A DNA stretch of 64,000 bases from Bacteroidota bacterium (GTDB taxonomy: Bacteria > Bacteroidota > Bacteroidia > Bacteroidales > F082), in assembly GCA_020444415.1 (NCBI GenBank), contig JAHLLA010000001.1, forward strand, positions 62,001 to 126,000, written 5' to 3'. Every line of letters starts with the position of its first letter. Within the stretch, counting starts at the first letter, position 1. Made by a program: the position numbers and the translations under genes. Under the pieces are notes generated by a model that did no database searches, was not told the origin of the DNA, and saw only the letters and a program-made list of their open reading frames with translations. Shown here piece by piece: positions 25,496 through 34,395 of this stretch.

Positions 25496-26725
25496 ATGAC
25501 AAAGGAATATCCATATATTTGGTTTGAGGAATTGAACATCTGTGTTATTATTCCTACATACAACAATCAGAAGTCCATAGGAGCTGTTATCTCCGGTGTG
25601 AAAAATTATACGAAACGGATCATTGTTGTAAATGATGGATCAACTGACGATACATCTCAAATCCTGGCCAAAATAGAGGGGATCGACATCATTCAGTATT
25701 TACCGAATAAGGGTAAAGGATATGCCATCAGGTCTGGTTTTAAGCGCGCCTTGGAACAGGGGTTTGACTATGCCATTACAATCGATGCTGACGGGCAGCA
25801 TTTTGCAGATGACCTGCCTTTGTTTATTGACAAATTAAGGAAAAATCCAGGCAGTCTGATTGTGGGTTCTCGCAATATTGAAGCCGAAGGGATGCCTGGA
25901 AAAAACACTTTTGCCAACCGCTTTTCAAATTTCTGGTTCCGGCTTGAAACTGGTATCCGTTTACCCGACACACAATCGGGTTACCGATTGTACCCATTAA
26001 GAGCCTTTGAAAAAAGCAACTTTATCACCAGGAAATATGAATTTGAGCTTGAAATTCTTGTCAGGTCGGCATGGCGCAATATTCCCATTATTCCCATATC
26101 CGTTAAGGTATATTATCCGCCGGAAGGAGAACGTGTTTCTCACTTCAGACCTTTGCGTGATTTTACAAGGATCAGCCTGCTGAATACAGTTCTTGTGCTC
26201 ATCACTTTGCTGGTGGTTTGGCCGGTTAAGTTATTTCGCTACCTCACAAAAAATAAATTTACAGATATTGTCAGGGAGCAGATCACCGTCCACAACGAAA
26301 ATCCGTTTAAAGTAGCTACAGCCATTGGTTTTGGCACTTTTATGGGCATCTCCCCCATCTGGGGATTTCAAATGTTGACCGCGGCTTTTCTGGCCCACCT
26401 GATGCGTTTAAATAAAGTACTGGTACTGCTGGCTTCTAATATTTCCATCCCTCCGCTTATTCCTTTTATCATTTATTTCAGCTATAAAACCGGTGGACTG
26501 GTGCTGGGTAATAAGAGCATTTTGACAAATGAAGCCCTCATGGATTTGAAAAACCAGTTGCTGAACGGACATTTTTATGATTCCTTAAGGGATTTTGGAT
26601 ACAACTTGTTTCAATACGTGCTCGGTAGCCTGGTTTTCGGGCTGGTGCTGGGTTTTGTAATGGCACTTTTCACTTATTTATTATTAATTTTATGGAAGAA
26701 TAAAGCTGTCAATTCGCAAACATGA
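25496..26725 (+). CDS. Glycosyltransferase family 2 protein with C-terminal DUF2062 domain
   Basis: A 409-residue protein. The N-terminal GT2 domain has 'CVIIPTYNNQKSIGAVI', 'IIVVNDGSTDDTSQIL' and 'YAITIDADGQHFADDL' (DxD region) and resembles dolichol-phosphate mannosyltransferase-like enzymes. The C-terminal part has about four transmembrane helices and the DUF2062 pattern 'FKVATAIGFGTFMGISPIWGFQM' and 'SNISIPPLIPFIIYFSYKTGG'. It is likely membrane-bound and faces the cytoplasm. It is the first gene of the pigment-like cluster and overlaps the MMPL fusion gene by four bases (ATGA). Aryl polyene clusters also carry glycosyl/acyltransferase genes. The sugar donor is unknown. Confidence 0.88.
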   Translation: MTKEYPYIWFEELNICVIIPTYNNQKSIGAVISGVKNYTKRIIVVNDGSTDDTSQILAKIEGIDIIQYLPNKGKGYAIRSGFKRALEQGFDYAITIDADGQHFADDLPLFIDKLRKNPGSLIVGSRNIEAEGMPGKNTFANRFSNFWFRLETGIRLPDTQSGYRLYPLRAFEKSNFITRKYEFELEILVRSAWRNIPIIPISVKVYYPPEGERVSHFRPLRDFTRISLLNTVLVLITLLVVWPVKLFRYLTKNKFTDIVREQITVHNENPFKVATAIGFGTFMGISPIWGFQMLTAAFLAHLMRLNKVLVLLASNISIPPLIPFIIYFSYKTGGLVLGNKSILTNEALMDLKNQLLNGHFYDSLRDFGYNLFQYVLGSLVFGLVLGFVMALFTYLLLILWKNKAVNSQT

Positions 26726-29700
26726 GCCTCGTTTTCAATTACATATACCAGCAAATCAATAAGCACAAACTATTTTCTATATTGGTGTTTACAGTTATCC
26801 TTACCGTGGCCGGATATTTTACTTCCAGGCTCACTTTTTCCGAAGATATTACGAAAGTATTACCTGAAAGCGATAAAATAAACCAGTTGAATTTCGTTTT
26901 GGATAATTCGGAATTTATGGAAAAGCTTGTATTCAATATAAGCTTAAGAGATACCGCCCATGCCGCCAAGCCGGAATTACTCACTTTATTTGCAGACCGT
27001 TTTTCTGACTCCATCGAAAAAAGGTATGTACCTGAAAGTATCCTCTCAATAGAAACAGCACCTGATGATGCCGAAATGTTGCAGATGTATGATTTCATTT
27101 ACAACAACCTCCCTGTTTTCCTTGACGAGACGGATTATATTGAAATTGAAAAAAGGATCAGCGATACTGGTATCAGGAATAACCTGCAAAACAACCTGAA
27201 AACCTTGATATCCCCAGCCGGATTTGGTGTGAAAAAGATGATCAGGAACGATCCTTTGCACTTAACAACGATCGCATTGGAAAAGTTCAGGTCATTCCGG
27301 ATAAGCGACAATTTTGAGTTGTATAGGGGCCATTTTTTAACCAAAGACAGGAAAAACCTGTTATTGATTGTTACACCGGTGTCAACCAATAATTCATCAG
27401 TTAATAAGGGCTTGTTTAGTGGAATTGATCAATTAATTGCTGATATAACTACAGATGAGTTTGGCGCCATCAATGTGCAATATTTTGGCAATGCCGCCGT
27501 GGCACTTGGCAATGCTGAACGCATTAAAAAGGATATTATCATTACAGTTTCTGTAGCCGCCATCCTGCTTGTTTTGCTCATTTCGGCATTTTTCAGAAAA
27601 AAAAGAACTTTTCTGGTTATTTTTCTACCGGTGGTGGCTGGTGCATTGGTTTCGCTTGCCCTCATTTATTTTTTCAGGTCCAACATTTCAGCCATTTCAC
27701 TTGGTATTGGTTCGGTGCTGGTAGGTATTTCCGTTGATTATGCCCTGCATATTTTTTCGCATTACCGCAAAAATCAGGACATCGAGCTACTTTATAAAGA
27801 TATCGCGACTCCTATTGTGATGAGCAGCATCACAACCGCTGCCGCTTTTTTATGTTTATTTTTTATCAATTCTAAAGCACTGAATGATTTAGGCTTGTTT
27901 GCTGCTTTGAGTATCTTAGGAGCAGCCTTGTTTTCCCTGATCATCTTGCCACATTTGATCAAATCAAAATCAGAGAAAACGCCAAAAGAAAACTGGCTCG
28001 ACAAACTGGCCAATGTTCAAACATCAAAAAAAACCTTCGTTTGGCTTGGCATTATTGCATTAACCATCTTTTTCTATTTCACATCAAAAAAAGTTGGGTT
28101 TGATGCTGATATGATGAAGAATAACTATATGAGCGAAGAACTCAGCAAAGCTGAAGAAGACTTAAACAGGGTAACAAACCTGTCAAAAAAAACCATCTAT
28201 CTCGTATCGCCTGGCACCACCATTGATGTAGCATTAACGAATAATGAAAAAGCACAATATCTTATCGATAGCCTTTCGCGATTGGGAACTATAAAAAGTT
28301 CCATGGTTTTAAATACGGTTTTCAAATCCAACGAAAGCCAGAAAAAGTCAATTGCTCAATGGAACTATTTCTGGGATAAAAACAGAGAAAATGTAAAAGA
28401 GAAATTGATTACAAACGGAGCTGAATTTGGTTTTAAAGAAACCGCCTTCACTCCATTCCTTCAAATGCTCGATAAAAATTACGAGCTTGTTCCCATCGGC
28501 CAGTCAGGCATTATGAAAACATATTTACTGGATAATTACATCATAGAAACCGATACAATGTCAGCCATCATTAATACTGTAAAAGTGGATAGTGAGAATG
28601 AAGCCATAGAGCAGGTTTATGAAGGTTTTAGTGATGAAGATGCTATTTGGGTGGTTGATAAAAGGATGGTTACGAGCGAACTAATCAAACTACTCAATCA
28701 CAACCTGAACCAACTGGTACTCATCTCCCTTCTTGTGGTTTTTGTAATTCTACTGATCGCTTACGGAAGAATTGAACTGACGGTTATTACCATGATTCCC
28801 ATTGTGATCAGTTGGATTTGGACTGTAGGTATCATGGGGCTTTTCGGCATTTCATTCAATATTTTTAATGTTATTATACTGACTTTTATTTTCGGACTGG
28901 GTATTGATTACAGCATTTTTGTGATGCGAGGATTGATTCAGGGATATAAATACGGTATGAAAGATTTATCTTCCTACAAAGTATCTGTTCTTTTATCAGT
29001 TTTAACAACCATTCTCGGGATCGGGGTATTGATATTCGCCAAACATCCTGCCTTGCGTTCCATTGCCACCATGTCGATCATTGGAATCGTCTCTGTGGTT
29101 TTTATCACCTTTACCCTATTACCAGGTATTTTTAATTGGTTGGTAACCTATAAAAAAGGATTACGTAACCGGCCTGTTACTTTTCTCGATTTTATTTTTT
29201 CCATTATTGCACTCCTTGTTTTTATTGGTGGTGCTTTATTGATGGGATTATTTGCGTTGATCCTCGAAATTATTCCTGCTGACAAATTAAAAAAGAAGTG
29301 GCTGTTTCATGTTATATTCAGCAAACTCACCTGGTTTCTGATCTATTTGAATTTTCTGAGCCCTAAGAAGATTGACAATCCAAACAAGGAAGATTTTAAA
29401 AATCCTGCCATTGTTATTGCCAATCACCAGTCGCACGTCGACCTGATGCTGATCATGTTATTAAATCCACGCATTCTCATCGTTACCAATGCACGTAATT
29501 ACTATCATCCGGTTCATGGAAAAGCCATCCGATATGCTGATTTCCTTCCGCACGATGCCGGTTATGAAAAATTGAAGGAGATGGCCGCAGAAAAAGTGAA
29601 AGAAGGTTATTCGATCATGATATTCCCGGAGGGTCACCGAAGCGATACGGGGGAAATCAGACGTTTCCATAAAGGTGCTTTTCAACTGGCAAGCGATCTA

Positions 29701-30570
29701 AAAATCGAGATACTTCCTATTATCATCCATGGTCAGAATCAATGCCTTAAAAAAAGTGAATTCTTCCTGAAAAGAGGAAGCGTTGTAACAACTATTCTGC
29801 CCAGGATTGATCTCACTAAAAATGAATTCGGAGAAACCATCAAAGAACAAACAAAGGGCATACAAGCCTATTTTAGAGATGAATATGCCAAGGTAAAGGC
29901 TCTTTTTGAAACAACTTCATATTTCAGCGACTTTATTAAAAAAAATTACCTGTATAAAGGACCGGTTTTGGAATGGTACACCAAAATTAAGATCAGGCTT
30001 GAAAATGACTATGCATTTGTTGAAAAAACGGTCCCTAAAAAAGCCCGGATTACAGACCTCGGATGTGGATACGGTTATTTGGATTATATGTTATCCCTTA
30101 CTTCCAATGAGCGACTGATAACAGGAATAGATTACGATAGCAATAAAATAAAAATAGCTCAAAACTGTGCTATTAAAAATGATCAAATTACATTTATAGC
30201 AGGTGATATAATTGATTTAGATTTTGAAGAATCAGATGTTTTTATCTTAAATGATGTGCTGCACTATATGCCTACTGACATGCAAATAAAAACCATCGAA
30301 AAGTGCATCGGAAATCTGACCGAAAAGGGAATGATCATTATCCGTGATGCCGATAAAAGTCTGAAAAAAAGACATATGGGAACCATTTTCACGGAATTTT
30401 TGTCGACCAATCTTGGTTTTAATAAAAAACAATTTAAACTTGAATTTGTTTCTCATGAGGTCATTCAGGATGTTGCCATATCAAACCACCTTGACCTGGA
30501 AATAATTGACCAAACCAAAAGAACTTCTAACCTTGTTTATATTCTGCGTAAAAGAGCATCTGCTATTTAA
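26722..30570 (+). CDS. MMPL/RND exporter - PlsC acyltransferase - SAM methyltransferase fusion
   Basis: A 1282-residue single open frame with three parts. Residues 1-860 form an RND/MMPL-type transporter: one helix at 18-35, a periplasmic loop, a bundle of six helices, a second periplasmic loop (about 450-660), and a second bundle ('LLIAYGRIELTVITMIPIVISW', 'FIFGLGIDYSIFVMRG'). Residues 880-1075 are a 1-acyl-glycerol-3-phosphate-type acyltransferase, with ANHQSHVD (HX4D) near 901 and FPEGHRSD near 968. Residues 1095-1282 are a class I methyltransferase with 'ITDLGCGYGYLDYML' near 1114 and 'VFILNDVLHYM'. Each of these activities exists in aryl polyene/flexirubin clusters as separate genes. A role in acylating, methylating and exporting the cluster product is inferred. 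There is no internal stop or frameshift. Confidence 0.9.
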   Translation: MSLVFNYIYQQINKHKLFSILVFTVILTVAGYFTSRLTFSEDITKVLPESDKINQLNFVLDNSEFMEKLVFNISLRDTAHAAKPELLTLFADRFSDSIEKRYVPESILSIETAPDDAEMLQMYDFIYNNLPVFLDETDYIEIEKRISDTGIRNNLQNNLKTLISPAGFGVKKMIRNDPLHLTTIALEKFRSFRISDNFELYRGHFLTKDRKNLLLIVTPVSTNNSSVNKGLFSGIDQLIADITTDEFGAINVQYFGNAAVALGNAERIKKDIIITVSVAAILLVLLISAFFRKKRTFLVIFLPVVAGALVSLALIYFFRSNISAISLGIGSVLVGISVDYALHIFSHYRKNQDIELLYKDIATPIVMSSITTAAAFLCLFFINSKALNDLGLFAALSILGAALFSLIILPHLIKSKSEKTPKENWLDKLANVQTSKKTFVWLGIIALTIFFYFTSKKVGFDADMMKNNYMSEELSKAEEDLNRVTNLSKKTIYLVSPGTTIDVALTNNEKAQYLIDSLSRLGTIKSSMVLNTVFKSNESQKKSIAQWNYFWDKNRENVKEKLITNGAEFGFKETAFTPFLQMLDKNYELVPIGQSGIMKTYLLDNYIIETDTMSAIINTVKVDSENEAIEQVYEGFSDEDAIWVVDKRMVTSELIKLLNHNLNQLVLISLLVVFVILLIAYGRIELTVITMIPIVISWIWTVGIMGLFGISFNIFNVIILTFIFGLGIDYSIFVMRGLIQGYKYGMKDLSSYKVSVLLSVLTTILGIGVLIFAKHPALRSIATMSIIGIVSVVFITFTLLPGIFNWLVTYKKGLRNRPVTFLDFIFSIIALLVFIGGALLMGLFALILEIIPADKLKKKWLFHVIFSKLTWFLIYLNFLSPKKIDNPNKEDFKNPAIVIANHQSHVDLMLIMLLNPRILIVTNARNYYHPVHGKAIRYADFLPHDAGYEKLKEMAAEKVKEGYSIMIFPEGHRSDTGEIRRFHKGAFQLASDLKIEILPIIIHGQNQCLKKSEFFLKRGSVVTTILPRIDLTKNEFGETIKEQTKGIQAYFRDEYAKVKALFETTSYFSDFIKKNYLYKGPVLEWYTKIKIRLENDYAFVEKTVPKKARITDLGCGYGYLDYMLSLTSNERLITGIDYDSNKIKIAQNCAIKNDQITFIAGDIIDLDFEESDVFILNDVLHYMPTDMQIKTIEKCIGNLTEKGMIIIRDADKSLKKRHMGTIFTEFLSTNLGFNKKQFKLEFVSHEVIQDVAISNHLDLEIIDQTKRTSNLVYILRKRASAI

Positions 30571-30606
30571 TCTTCTTGCTGATTCTGTGGCTTTTACAAT
30601 ATTAAA

Positions 30607-30638
30607 TTTGCTTTTTATTTTCTCATATTGTATCTTTG
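30607..30638 (+). promoter_or_regulatory. Putative promoter for the small lipoprotein gene
   Basis: TTTG (30607-30610), 20-base spacer, TATCTTTG (30631-30638): an excellent fit to TTTG-N19-21-TAnnTTTG. Confidence 0.6.
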
Positions 30639-30706
30639 ATCTTTCAGTTTACGTATACCTCTCCGGTTGGTAAACCTGAAAACGAAAAACAAACAAAGCA
30701 TAGATC

Positions 30707-31066
30707 ATGAAAACAAGATTACTCTTAGGATTATTGGGCCTGCTTTTTATTGCATCTTCATGCAATAAGGAAGAGTTTCCCGACAGGGAAACGCTGGTCG
30801 GAAAATGGGCGCTTAAAGATGGACCCAGCGATGCTTATATTGAGTTTGGCATGTGGCGCATGACCATTACCAATGGTAATACCCAGGAATACCACTATTC
30901 ACCATTAAACAGCACTATGTATTTGTACCCCAATAAATACGACGATCCTGATGATTTCAGCACGCATTCCATTTATTACAACAAGAAAAAGGACGAGCTC
31001 AGGATCTGGCATATTTTAAAAGAATATGGTGATAGCTCGGGTTATACAACTTTTAAAAAGCAATAA
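30707..31066 (+). CDS. Small lipoprotein of unknown function
   Basis: A 119-residue protein with a lipoprotein signal peptide (MKTRLLLGLLGLLFIASSC, lipobox ending at Cys19) and 'NKEEFPDRETLVGKWALKDG', where the 'LVGKWAL' pattern resembles lipocalin-like/META-type Bacteroidota lipoproteins. The remainder is short beta-rich sequence ('MRMTITNGNTQEYHY', 'YNKKKDELRIWHIL'). It is 136 bases after the fusion gene and has its own promoter. It probably sits on the periplasmic side of the inner or outer membrane. Function unknown. Confidence 0.8.
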   Translation: MKTRLLLGLLGLLFIASSCNKEEFPDRETLVGKWALKDGPSDAYIEFGMWRMTITNGNTQEYHYSPLNSTMYLYPNKYDDPDDFSTHSIYYNKKKDELRIWHILKEYGDSSGYTTFKKQ

Positions 31067-31147
31067 TCTGTCAGAAGCCTGTTGTTTCTTTTTAATGATA
31101 TTCTAAATAGCCACCTAATCACATTCCTTTAGGTCTGAATCTTTTCT

Positions 31148-31155
31148 TACTTTTG
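31148..31155 (+). promoter_or_regulatory. Putative -7 element (TACTTTTG) for the FAD oxidoreductase operon
   Basis: TACTTTTG matches TAnnTTTG, about 50 bases upstream of the ATG at 31208. TTTA near 31128 is a possible degenerate -33. Confidence 0.4.
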
Positions 31156-31207
31156 AATCCAACTGAAATTCATTCATTATTTACTTTTATTTTGAGTTGC
31201 TTTTTTG

Positions 31208-32704
31208 ATGGAAACCTTGTATGATGTTGTTATAATTGGAAGTGGGCTTGGCGGGCTTGAATGTGCTACAATCCTCAGTAAACATGGTTATCGTGTTTGT
31301 GTGCTGGAGAAAAACTCTAAACTGGGCGGAACACTCCATAGTTTCAAACGCTTTGGTTGTGAATATGGAACCGGTATGCATTATATAGGCAGCCTGGACG
31401 AAGGACAGGTAACTCATCAGCTTTTTAAATACCTGGGCATTCTGGATAAGATCAACATAAAAAGAATGGATACAACGGGTTTCGATCAATTCAGTATCGG
31501 GGGAAAAGAATATAAATATTCCATGGGCAAACAGGCATTCGTTGAACGACTTACCTCCTATTTCCCAAATGAGAAAGCTGATATTGCGAATTACTTTGAA
31601 GAAATTGAGAAAGCAACAAACGAAGTGGATGTGTACAACCTGAAACCGCTGAAAAATTTCGACATAAGGACAAATTACGCTCTAAATACCGGGGCTTTCA
31701 ATAAAATAAAATCCCTTACCGCTAATCCGGACCTGCAAAATGTGCTGGGCGCTTTGAACTTTGTACACGCCGGAGAAAAAGACAAAACCCCTTTCTATAC
31801 TCATGCGCTCATTAACAAATACTATATTGACAGTGCTTATAAACTAGTGGATGGCAGTTACCAGATAGCCACTTCCCTGGTTGAGAATATAAAAGATGCA
31901 GGAGGAGATGTTTTTAACCGTGAAAAGGTTTGTGAAATGATTTCTAAAGACGGAAAGATTATTGCCGTAAAAACCGAACAAGGAAAAACAGTTTATGGGA
32001 AACAGTTTATTTCCAATATTCATCCTTCGCTTACAATCCGTATGCTGGACGATTCATTGCTCAGAAAAGCATACAAACTGCGGATCACAGAACTTGACAA
32101 CACCATATCTGCTTTTACCCTTCACCTAAAATTAAAGGAAAACTCTTTTCCCTATCTGAACTATAACTACCATTACTATAAAAGAAACGATGTATGGTAT
32201 CCGTCGTACTATTCAGAAAAAAACTGGCCTGAATTTTACTATTTGTTTGTACCTGCTAAATCCGGTTCAGGTACATTTGCAAATTGTATCAGCATTCATA
32301 CCTATATGAAATTTGCAGAAGTTGAAAAATGGAAAGACTTGCCCATACGGCAAAGAGGCGATGAATATGAAGATTGGAAAGCATCGAAAGCAGAAAAATT
32401 GATCCAAATGGTGTCGGAAAAATTTCCTGAAATAAAAGGAAACATTGAAGCCTATAATGTCAGCACACCTTTATCTTTGCGTGATTATATAGGAACACCC
32501 GATGGCGGCATGTACGGAATTTCAATGGATTATAAAAACCCCATGACAACCTACGTAGCACCAAGAACTAAGATACCCAACCTGTTTTTTACAGGCCAGA
32601 ATGTTAGTCTGCATGGTATGCTGGGTGTGAGTATAAGCAGCCTGATCACTAGTGGCGAATTATTGGGATTGAACAAATTAATAAATGAAATCAATGAAGT
32701 GTAA
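31208..32704 (+). CDS. FAD-dependent oxidoreductase, phytoene desaturase/retinol saturase-like
   Basis: A 498-residue flavoprotein of the CrtI/RetSat type. The FAD-binding GxGxxG motif is in 'DVVIIGSGLGGLECATILSKHG' at the N-terminus, followed by 'VLEKNSKLGGTLHSFKR' and the C-terminal FAD motif 'NLFFTGQNVSLHGMLGVSISS'. Such enzymes desaturate, saturate or isomerise polyenes, and flexirubin-type clusters carry comparable genes. It is the first of two in the cluster; the second is at 34396. Its 3' end overlaps the start of the C45 gene by 20 bases. The upstream in-frame TTG (31205) is not needed, since an ATG follows directly. Confidence 0.88.
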   Translation: METLYDVVIIGSGLGGLECATILSKHGYRVCVLEKNSKLGGTLHSFKRFGCEYGTGMHYIGSLDEGQVTHQLFKYLGILDKINIKRMDTTGFDQFSIGGKEYKYSMGKQAFVERLTSYFPNEKADIANYFEEIEKATNEVDVYNLKPLKNFDIRTNYALNTGAFNKIKSLTANPDLQNVLGALNFVHAGEKDKTPFYTHALINKYYIDSAYKLVDGSYQIATSLVENIKDAGGDVFNREKVCEMISKDGKIIAVKTEQGKTVYGKQFISNIHPSLTIRMLDDSLLRKAYKLRITELDNTISAFTLHLKLKENSFPYLNYNYHYYKRNDVWYPSYYSEKNWPEFYYLFVPAKSGSGTFANCISIHTYMKFAEVEKWKDLPIRQRGDEYEDWKASKAEKLIQMVSEKFPEIKGNIEAYNVSTPLSLRDYIGTPDGGMYGISMDYKNPMTTYVAPRTKIPNLFFTGQNVSLHGMLGVSISSLITSGELLGLNKLINEINEV

Positions 32705-34382
32705 ACCTAAAAACAAATTCCTGCGATTTCTATTGTTTCTGTTGTTAACAATCGTGTTGGTAATTCTTATCTTCATTATATGGTATCATTTAGATACACA
32801 ACTATCAAAACCGTCTGTTGACAAATCCATCGTTAATAAACTACATAGGGAAACCGCGGGAACTGATCAGTACCAAATTGGAAACAACTGGTTGAAAAAA
32901 AACACATACGGGCTTTGGGAAATGTACCTTGAAGGCCCGGCATTTGAGCGAGGTGTAGTTAGCGGAAAACTAACCAGGGAATTGATCTACAAACAGGAAA
33001 AATCATTTGTTGACCAGATCAGGGAAATGATCCCATCTGAATCCTACCTGAATTTTCTGAAATATTTTATCCGGTTTTTCAATCGTGATATTGATGAATA
33101 TATTCTACCTGAATACCAGGAGGAAATATACGGCATATCGTTTTCAGCTTCTGATGATTTTGATTTTATCGGCACCAAATATGAACGCATGCTCAATTAC
33201 CATGCAGCACATGATGTAGGCCATGCCTTGCAGGACCTCATGCTGGTGGGCTGTACTTCTTTTGCTGCCAATATGGGATTTGCTGACAGTAGTATGATCA
33301 TAGGCCGTAATTTTGATTTTTACATTAATGATGCCTTTGCTGAAGACAAAATCATCTGCTTCGTAAGACCTGATGAGGGCCACGAATTCGCTTATATCAC
33401 CTGGGCGAGTATGATAGGTGTAGTTTCCGGCATGAACAATAAAGGATTGACCGTTACCATCAATGCCGGAAAATCGGATGTACCATTCAGAGCAGCTACG
33501 CCCATTTCTTTGCTGGCCAGGGAGATTTTACAATACGCTGCAAACATTGAAGAGGCCATTGAGATTTCGAAGAAAAGAAAAACTTTCGTGTCCGAATCCC
33601 TGTTGATTGGATCAGCCAGTGATAACCAGGCAGTCATTATCGAAAAATCACCATCTAAATTTGGCGTTTACAGCGCTGACAATGAATTTTTGGTTTGTTC
33701 CAATCATTTTCAAAGCGAAACTTTTGCAGGTGACGAAAACAACAACGATCAAATCTCAACATCGGCATCATTATACAGGCAAAACCGAACTATTGAAATG
33801 CTCAACAAGGAAGATACAATAAGCTACCTGGAAGCAGCTGACATATTGAGAAATCGCTGGGGTTTAAATGAACAGCCCATTGGTATCGGCAATGAAAAAG
33901 CCATGGCGCAGATGATCTCGCATCATAGTGTCATTTTTCAGCCCCTAAAAAGAAATATCTGGATTTCAACAGCGCCTTACCAGTTGGGAGAATTTTTGAA
34001 CTATAACCTGTCTGATTTTTTTTCAGTTAATTACCCGAATCCATCTGCTACAATGTTTGATACTGCTTATACGATTCCTGATGATCCTTTCCAGTATTCA
34101 GTAGAGTTCAAAAATTATCTGCAGTATAAATCGGAGCGGCTTAAACTTAAAGAAGCCACACAAAACAAAATACTACTGGAAGATGATTATATAGATTATT
34201 TTATTGCCCTCAATCCCGGGTATTTTGAAAGTTACGTGCTTGCAGCAGATTATTACTTTGCCACAGGCAACTCCGAAAAAGCTTTACAACTCTACACGAA
34301 ATCTCGAAGCAAAGAATTTGAAAAAACATCGCAACGGATGGAAGTAGAAGAAAAAATCCAGGAGATCGAAAACAGACCATAA
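32685..34382 (+). CDS. C45-family autoproteolytic acyltransferase/hydrolase with membrane anchor
   Basis: A 565-residue protein with one N-terminal transmembrane helix (about residues 12-34). The core is of the peptidase C45/acyl-CoA:6-aminopenicillanate acyltransferase (Ntn hydrolase) type. 'LVGCTSFAANMGFADSSMIIGRNFDFY' has Cys190 as the likely nucleophile freed by self-cleavage at Gly189-Cys190, and 'GVVSGMNNKGLTVTINAG' follows the family. The C-terminal 100 residues look like TPR-type helices ('YVLAADYYFATGNSEKALQLYTKS'). In this cluster it could join an acyl chain to an acceptor outside the cytoplasm, but acceptor and donor are unknown. Another in-frame ATG lies at 32694. Confidence 0.85.
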   Translation: MKSMKCKPKNKFLRFLLFLLLTIVLVILIFIIWYHLDTQLSKPSVDKSIVNKLHRETAGTDQYQIGNNWLKKNTYGLWEMYLEGPAFERGVVSGKLTRELIYKQEKSFVDQIREMIPSESYLNFLKYFIRFFNRDIDEYILPEYQEEIYGISFSASDDFDFIGTKYERMLNYHAAHDVGHALQDLMLVGCTSFAANMGFADSSMIIGRNFDFYINDAFAEDKIICFVRPDEGHEFAYITWASMIGVVSGMNNKGLTVTINAGKSDVPFRAATPISLLAREILQYAANIEEAIEISKKRKTFVSESLLIGSASDNQAVIIEKSPSKFGVYSADNEFLVCSNHFQSETFAGDENNNDQISTSASLYRQNRTIEMLNKEDTISYLEAADILRNRWGLNEQPIGIGNEKAMAQMISHHSVIFQPLKRNIWISTAPYQLGEFLNYNLSDFFSVNYPNPSATMFDTAYTIPDDPFQYSVEFKNYLQYKSERLKLKEATQNKILLEDDYIDYFIALNPGYFESYVLAADYYFATGNSEKALQLYTKSRSKEFEKTSQRMEVEEKIQEIENRP

Positions 34383-34395
34383 ACTTGCAATTTTA

